Shown here: positions 57,855-64,000 of the stretch, piece after piece
Numbering within the stretch: position 1 is the first letter of the stretch
How the letters are laid out: each line of letters begins with the position of its first letter
NCBI RefSeq assembly: GCF_014805685.1
Contig: NC_060886.1
Coordinates: 28,315,862 to 28,379,861 of the forward strand
Direction of reading: 5' to 3'
DNA length: 64,000 nucleotides
From: Silurus meridionalis
Lineage: Eukaryota; Chordata; Actinopteri; Siluriformes; Siluridae
The notes under the pieces: model-generated
The model's database searches: none
The model's input: only the letters and a program-made list of their open reading frames with translations
Told to the model about the DNA's origin: nothing
Position numbers and translations under genes: made by a program

Positions 57855-58825
57855 CTAAAACGTGTCTCTGATGGACTAAAACTTCTTTCTGATTTACTAA
57901 TCTTATAAACTTGAATGTCTTTCTGATGGACCAAAATGTCTCTCTGGTGAATTAAACTGCCTCACAATAGACTAAAACATATTTCTGATGGACTGAAATG
58001 TCTCAGAGTGCTAGAACTTTAATTTTTTCATTTCTTTAATTTCTGCAGCACAAGTGAATGTTAAGACGATGTGATGAATACGAGAAATATTGCAATAATT
58101 ATTTAGCAGCCTGGACAATATGCCCTTTTTCGAAAAATAAACTCTCACAATGGACTAAACTGTCTCAGGATAGAGTAAAACATATCTTTGATGGATTAAA
58201 GTGTCTTTCTAACAGACTAAAATGTTTCAGTGGACTAAAATGTCTGCTGGACTAAACTGCCTCACAATGGACTAAAACATCTCTCTGATAGACTAAAATG
58301 TCAGATGGATTAAGACATCTGATGGACTAAAGTGTCTTTATAATAGACTAAACTGTCTCACAATGAGACTAAGACATCTCTCTAATGGAGTAAACTGTCT
58401 TACAATGGACTTAACTGTCTCTCTAATGGACTGCATCATCTCTTTGATGGATTAAAGTGTCTTTCTAATAGACTAAAATGTCTCCCAGCTGGACTAAACT
58501 GCCTCACAATGAATTAAAACATCTCTCTGATGGACTAAAATGTTGTATGGATTAAGACATCTGATGGACTAAAGTGTCTTTATAATAGATTAAACTGTTT
58601 CATGATGGATTAAAACATCTCTCTGATAGACCAAACTGTCTCACAATGGACTAAAACCTCTCTCTAATGGAGTAAACTGTCTTAAAATAGACTAAAGTGT
58701 CTCTCTGATGGACTAAATCTCTCTTTCTAATTGACTAAAATGTCTCATGATGGACTAAATCATGTCAGGAGAGGACAAAAAAAAGTCTTTCTGATGGACT
58801 AAACTGTTTCATGACTGACTAAAAT
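57855..58825. repeat. 'TCTCTGATGGACTAAAATG' minisatellite, intergenic array
   Basis: Same family as the intronic arrays of gene 2, between its promoter and the 3' end of gene 1. Confidence 0.85.
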
Positions 58826-60023
58826 TTTTCCAAAAGTTCTCGAGGAGATTTTGATTTCCATCTTGAATGTTGTCTGACTTTTGCTTTGCCTTTTAAAGAA
58901 AAACATGCAACCTTCACTTACAACTTTCAATTTCCCAATATTATATAAATGGAACCCTTTATTATAAGACAAACAGAGTCTGCTCATCAACTGATGAATG
59001 GTTTATGGTTTTTAATTTATTCTTTAGCGCACATCTGAAACATCCAAAAATGTTCATATTCAACATGCCTGATCTTCGATTCAATAAAAAAATACACAAA
59101 AAACAACATAAAAAGCAACGCAAACTTTTTATATAGCGTTTACTTCAATATAGCTGTGTGTAAACTACATACAGCAGCTGCCACATTATTTGCAAATTAA
59201 ATAAAGACCATCATAATTTTCTGAACACAATTAAACGGATAAATTGACATTCGTTTTATTTACAGCATGAACCTTAAACCGTGCAGTCTGATTGGTCAGT
59301 CGCATTATATATTGTCTAACGTTCGAAATTCAAACGTGCCGATTTGTTCATGCAAATTCAGTTTTGTGAGAGAGAAAGAAAAAACATTGTAAAACGGTCA
59401 ATTATAGCAGTTTGTTGCATTGTTTTATGTGCTGTCTATTCGATAACCATTTCTATTTCTATTGTATTTCTTCATCGGTTTGTTTGCAATTAATCGATTC
59501 ATGATCACGATCTAAAGAAAGAAGCAAATAGCATCTAAAAATAAATACAATAAAGTGCAAAAACGCACGACTCTGTCTTTGTTTAATCCGAGGTGTGTGC
59601 CTCAGTTGGGTCTGTTGAGGAAGTGGTATCGAAACGTCTCGAGTCTAGTTTTCTAACACGCCAGCAGGTGGCAGCACAAGGCTGCATGCACAGGCACAGG
59701 GAGCACCGACCTTCATAAAACATCGCCCTGTGTACATCCGTAGCTGTCGCCATCTCTGACGTTCTGACCACACGAGTTGCTTGCAGTATAATCCGATCTC
59801 ACTTCCGCACCCACCCAATTTAACAGATTTAGCTCTTGCAGACTTCACGCTTTCCCAGTGCTTGACCCTGCTCTGTATCGCTGTGCAAGGGGACTATTTT
59901 AATGGTGTGTAAGTGTAGATAAATAAAGTAATTTTAAAAACGTTTTGATACCACCTCTTATATGAGATAGACATATTGTGAAAAAAGCACCCAATATGCT
60001 GGCTAATAATGCAGAATGCCACA
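58826..60023. other. 3' flank of ifnar2-like gene 1
   Basis: No gene recognised. A mariner-end-like fragment lies around 59880-59965 ('TGCAAGGGGACTATTTTAAT', 'TTTTGATACCACC'). A minus-strand AATAAA at 59255-59260 is a possible poly(A) signal. Confidence 0.4.
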
Positions 60024-60698
60024 TCATCTGGTCATGTAGCCTGAGGTATCCTCGTCATCCTCATCGTCATCATCGGATAAACAACGTCCCGCGTCGATAT
60101 TCCCAGTGTACGACGCCATGTATCCTTTTTTCACGTGGTCCCCTTCGTGTGCGACTGGAATGTCATTATTGTCGTCTTCACTGGCCTGGAATTCTGTGTG
60201 GATTAAAAGTGTGTGAAGTTCAAAAGAACTTCCTGTGGCTGCTGCATAGGAGTCTTCTTGAAATTCCTTAAGAAATAAAGGTAACAGAGGCTGGCCGGCT
60301 TCATCGGCCTCGTCTTCCTCCGGCTGCATGGACTTTAGGACCACAGACCACAGGTTAACATTCCCGGAATCGTCATTTTCTGCATTGTCTTCTTTTTCCT
60401 TCATTTGTCGTCCTGGTTTTTCTTCAGCATTCTGATGATCGACTGCTTTCGTATCAAACAAAGCTGCTTGGTTGGACCCTTTGACCCCGCCACTGTGAAG
60501 CTGAAAGGGTGAGTATAGCTCTTTGGCGTCCGCGAGGGCACCCTCAAATCTATACTGTTCTGCATTCTCGGCGATTTCACTAACGGACGCTGATCTGTCA
60601 CTCAAGGTGCTTTCTGACTCGGCCTGAGCCCCTCGGTCCATGTAGGGATTTTGAATCTCTTCGTCCTCATCATCATCATCACCATCGTCATTGTTCTG
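60024..60698 (-). CDS. ifnar2: ifnar2-like gene 1 cytoplasmic tail exon
   Basis: Starts 'QNNDDGDDDDEDEEIQNPYM' after a CAG acceptor (CAGCAG allows a 1-residue NAGNAG shift). Asp/Glu runs occur at both ends; tyrosines in 'NPYMD', 'EQYRF', 'ELYSPF', 'DSYAA', 'KGYMASY' and 'SGYMTR'. Confidence 0.9.
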   Translation of the reverse strand, partial: QNNDDGDDDDEDEEIQNPYMDRGAQAESESTLSDRSASVSEIAENAEQYRFEGALADAKELYSPFQLHSGGVKGSNQAALFDTKAVDHQNAEEKPGRQMKEKEDNAENDDSGNVNLWSVVLKSMQPEEDEADEAGQPLLPLFLKEFQEDSYAAATGSSFELHTLLIHTEFQASEDDNNDIPVAHEGDHVKKGYMASYTGNIDAGRCLSDDDDEDDEDTSGYMTR

Positions 60699-61514
60699 CT
60701 GAGACCAAGATATAAAGAATGAGAATTTCTTTTTACAATCAAACGCGATCAGTATATGAGTAGAGGCAACAAACTGTCAGACCTCAGAGAGACCATTTCT
60801 TTTCTCCTTTGGCTTGCCGTGATGATCTTTGTGTGCCTTGTGAGTTCGGGCGCCGTCCCCAAGTTCAACCAGCGATATACACATCTGCTCTGGGAAAAGG
60901 ATGTAGACAGGACTGAAAACATTCTGGATGGAAAAAAAGTGGAAGGAAAAATCGTTTTTAAACATGCAAAAAAGTCAAAGTGTGGTTACAGTGAACCTTC
61001 GACATTAAAAACTGCGCTTGTACCACCTACACAGACTTTTCACCTTGCGTGAGAATGTAAATGGCTTTCCTTGAAAATCACTTCACGCGTTTCACTCTGT
61101 GGTCTGACCTTTAAAAGGTGACCAACGGTCTGAAGAAGCAGACGCTTTCGCTCGCTTTCCCACATCGGCCTCCCCCTACTCATTTATTATTCATTTATTA
61201 GACTGAAAGTGGAAAAAAAGACTGTACGCACTCTACAGTTGACAGTGCTGAATATGTTTTGTGTTTGCTTGGACATGAATGAATCAACCTCCACCCCACA
61301 CCCACCCCCCAAAAAAAACAACAAAAAACCCAACAACTCGAGCTTTAAACTCGAGCTTTAAACAAGAAAGAAAGAAAGAGACAAATAGTTGGATAGACAA
61401 ACAGACAATATATAAACAGATGAACAGAGGGACAGACAGACAGGCAGACAGATGCACAGCAACGAAATATCCGTCCAACTATCCGTCTGTCTGTCTGTCT
61501 GTCTGTCTGTCTGC

Positions 61515-61600
<86 letters not shown>

Positions 61601-61689
61601 CTGTCTTATCTAACGATCTATCCATTCATCCATCTGTCTATCTCTTATGTACGTCTATCTATCTTTCTTATCTAACTATCTATCCATTC

Positions 61690-61741
<52 letters not shown>

Positions 61742-61751
61742 CTTATCTATA

Positions 61752-61803
<52 letters not shown>

Positions 61804-62161
61804 TCTCTTATCTATATTTGTCTGTCAGTCTGTCTGTCCGTTTGTCCGTCCGTCCGTCCGTCCGTCCGTCCGTCCATCCATCCATCCATCCATCCATCCA
61901 TCCATGAACAGAATAATCACCTCAATCACTGTCCATCTCCTGAGTGCATAACAGTACAGGGTTAGTTTTTCTCGCCGTGTGTTTCATTCCTGGAGCTCAG
62001 TTTCCAACAAGTAACCCGTAAACACGCACTAAACATTTGCCCACGTTGTCGACAAAAAACGTTTGTGCGTTTATCGAGAAAAATGAATGGCCTTCTGTAC
62101 AGTAATGACAGATGTGAGGGGAAAACATGTGGCACGAAATCGCCTGTATGCTCAGTCTTGT

Positions 62162-62193
<32 letters not shown>

Positions 62194-62820
62194 GCACACA
62201 AGCGTGCACACGCGCACACACATGCACACACACACACTGCAATTTGCAGCTAGAGACCACAAAGAAAACACTGTGAAGAGATACAGCAGGTGGTTCAGTG
62301 TCTGGGGAACGAACTCGAGCAATAATCACCTGGGCCCTTGTTTACCACAACGATGTACAAGATCACATTTATTTTCTTCAAAATTTCGAATACATTAAAG
62401 CAACATCTACAAGCAACATGTACTTTACGCTAGAGGGGCCTGGATTCTGAAGACCTCATGAAGACACGTGAAATCTGATTGGATGGAAACTTGAACCTAA
62501 ACAGACTCTATAGGAAGCAGCATAAGTGAGAGAATAGCTATGAAACTGTTAAATATATATTGATGACGCATACAACCGCCCACCGTTACCATATCGACGA
62601 TCGTACACGTAAATATTATCGATTCTGCAATATTTAATACATTACACAATATACTCCAATCAACCGTCTCTAGTTAGACTGGGTAAATGTCTTACCAGTG
62701 CTTCGGGAAGTCTGGTGTTGAGTTTGCACAGAAAGCCAGTGTAGACGAGGCTGAATAAGGGAATCAGAATACACAATCCCACCAGGAGGGAGCCGAAAAT
62801 CAAGAATGCCAGAAAGGCCA
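60024..62820 (-). CDS. ifnar2: IFNAR2-like type I interferon receptor (CRFB1/CRFB2 type), 3' two exons
   Basis: TM exon 62696-62820 and tail exon 60024-60698; the ectodomain lies beyond the right edge. The 224-residue acidic tail has 'NVNLWSVVLKSMQPEEDEAD' at tail residues 113-132, closely resembling the STAT2-binding region of mammalian IFNAR2 in motif and acidic context. It ends 'TSGYMTR', like mammalian 'GYIMR'. A second 'KKGYMASY' lies 30 residues earlier. It is the nearest paralogue of gene 2 by tail design and intron position; the two are probably the CRFB1/CRFB2 pair. Known role: signalling interferon receptor chain at the plasma membrane recruiting JAK1 and STATs. Confidence 0.82.
61480..61904. 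repeat. Compound tetranucleotide microsatellite (TCTG/TCTA/TCCG/TCCA)
   Basis: Blocks of TCTG, TCTA, TCTG, TCTA, TCTG, TCCG, then TCCA. The long 'YLSIYLSIYLS' and 'CLSVCLSVCLS' ORFs are artefacts. Confidence 0.97.
62162..62240. repeat. (CA)n microsatellite, interrupted
   Basis: CA units with GCA, GCG and TGCA interruptions. Confidence 0.95.
62696..62820 (-). CDS. ifnar2: ifnar2-like gene 1 transmembrane exon
   Basis: CAG acceptor, 'VAFLAFLIFGSLLVGLCILI', 'PLFSLVYTGFLCKLNTRLPE', 'AL', GTAAGA donor, phase 0. 'LPEAL' matches the 'LPKVL' box-1-like end of the mammalian IFNAR2 TM exon. Confidence 0.88.
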
Positions 62821-64000
62821 CTGGAGAATCGTAGGGAGAAGAAGAACATGACATCATGAGACATGGAAGGCAGTTAAGCATATTTAAGAAACAAAAGAAA
62901 AATACAAATCATGAAAAGAAAAAAACAAAAGGTAGAAAATGTGTTTTAGAAAAAATCGGTACTTATACCGTACTATCATGAAATACTCGTATTGTACAAT
63001 TTATACGCTGCTATGTTTGTCTTCACCTATAGCTGGAAAAGTTAATTGTCTCAATACTTTTTTTCTGTATACTGTATGTATATTTATGTAAATATATGTA
63101 CATTTAAACTTGAAAAGTTTTTGGACCAAGAAAAGCACCAAATCAGAACATTACTTTCGGGTTCATCGAAATCGGGCCCGCGATGTGAAGATAACAGATT
63201 TTTATGTGATAATTCTGGAGAAGTTTCACGATTTCGAAAGTGTCTTCGGTTCCTTTGAACGTCGTTAAACTCTTTCATGCAGGAAACACGATTTTCATTT
63301 TTCGCATATGTTATTGTGGTTCGTCTCCTTTCACACAGACTGCTTCTGAGAACTTCGGTCTTGAGTTTCCTGCTAAAGCAATGTGAGCTAAATCGCAAAA
63401 AAAAAACAAAAAACAAAGCCTCTGAAACCTACACAGGGGATATCGAGTGGAGAATGTGGCTAGACGTGGGATTATTTAGAACTGAAAACAACAAAATGGC
63501 ACAGAAGAGTAGTCTATGTGGCTATTATCTGTAATCTGCACCGCCCCCTCAGATCAGGGCAAAGTACATGTTGTAATGTCTAAAGCAGCCCTAGAGATAA
63601 AGGGTCAAGAATTAATTTGACTGTGGGTTGTGGGATGAAAGTAAATATTGGATTGAACCAAACTATCAAAATTGAAGTTGCTATAATTCCTCGTGAATAT
63701 AATGAATTTAAAGTCAATAAATCAGTAGGAAACGTTACTCTCTAATCTGCTCAACTAAGTTTTATTTGCAAAGTTTGCCTGGTTCAGTAAAACTGAAAAA
63801 CTACCAGGAAAAACTATTACATTATTATTGTTATTATTCTATTTCAATATTGTTTGCCCAAATAAAATCAAAGGTTTAGTTCGGAGTCTAGGAACTCGGG
63901 TGTTAGCTAAATTCGAGTAGTAACTAGTTAAAATAAAAGATGATAGAAAGACGGTTAACTATATAAAGTCATGTGCTTTTTTTACTACAGGTCTGAATGA
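62821..64000. other. Intron of ifnar2-like gene 1, right edge
   Basis: AT-rich. I looked for a D2 exon on the minus strand (YC.SV..-type block with splice sites) and found none, so the ectodomain lies outside the window. Confidence 0.5.

Larger units (their letters stand above)
60699..62695. other. Last intron of ifnar2-like gene 1
   Basis: Contains the compound TCTG/TCTA/TCCG/TCCA microsatellite and a CA run (62162-62240). The ORF at 60756-61052 is unrecognised. Confidence 0.5.

Noticed and set aside
61279..61965. 228-codon plus-strand ORF
   Set aside because: Tetranucleotide repeat read as CLSV/IYLS peptides; no domain.
63084..63416. 110-codon minus ORF at the right edge, considered as the missing D2 exon of gene 1
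   Set aside because: No D2 signature (YC.SV, terminal Cys) and no matching splice sites.

Overview
The window is vertebrate genomic DNA, almost certainly from a teleost fish. It is AT-rich, its genes have small exons and long introns, and it is dense in microsatellites, minisatellites, tRNA-derived SINEs, an RTE-type LINE fragment and Tc1/mariner- and hAT-like remnants of the kind common in fish. The lineage within teleosts is not resolved. The genes form a tandem cluster of class II cytokine receptors (CRFB family), all on the minus strand. Every split gene has the same plan: a signal-peptide exon, two exons per fibronectin-III (FNIII) domain for D1 and D2, a transmembrane exon and a cytoplasmic exon, with intron phases 1-2-1-0-1-0.

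From high to low coordinate (direction of transcription) the genes are: (1) 3' end of an IFNAR2-like receptor (TM exon 62696-62820, tail 60024-60698; the rest lies beyond the right edge); (2) a complete IFNAR2-like receptor (57317-46576, 7 exons, 492 aa predicted); (3) a CRFB receptor with a very short or frameshifted tail (42285 to about 34981), subtype unresolved; (4) an IL10RB/CRFB4-like receptor (30273-19253) whose four ectodomain exons are present twice in tandem; (5) an IFNAR1/CRFB5-like receptor (15768 to 239; its cytoplasmic exon lies beyond the left edge). The order IFNAR2-like, IL10RB-like, IFNAR1-like matches the mammalian IFNAR2-IL10RB-IFNAR1 cluster. By family knowledge these are subunits of type I interferon and IL-10-family receptors signalling through JAK/TYK2 and STATs.

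The most unusual structure is in gene 4. A 3.1-kb block holding all four ectodomain exons (20794-23912 and 24093-27213) is duplicated at about 99% identity. The copies are separated by a 180-bp spacer that is the inverted copy of 27635-27814, about 420 bp beyond the distal end of the block. The duplicated module is phase-symmetrical (1-1), so a four-FNIII receptor could be spliced in frame. One copy carries three single-base deletions within about 45 bp that jointly keep the frame. Genes 3 and 4 each carry a perfect ISRE core about 115-125 bp upstream of the start codon.

Other regions are introns and intergenic DNA. They contain a family of 'TCTCTGATGGACTAAAATG' minisatellites that has spread through and around gene 2, a 530-565-bp higher-order repeat (53.0-54.9 kb), a ~100-bp tandem repeat carrying CACGTG boxes upstream of gene 4, a tRNA-Glu(CTC)-like copy, an RTE LINE fragment with a 39-bp perfect palindrome, and one coding-like ORF (45.3-45.6 kb) that I do not recognise. 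Exon boundaries were read by eye from splice consensus, phase and homology; no search or transcript data were available.
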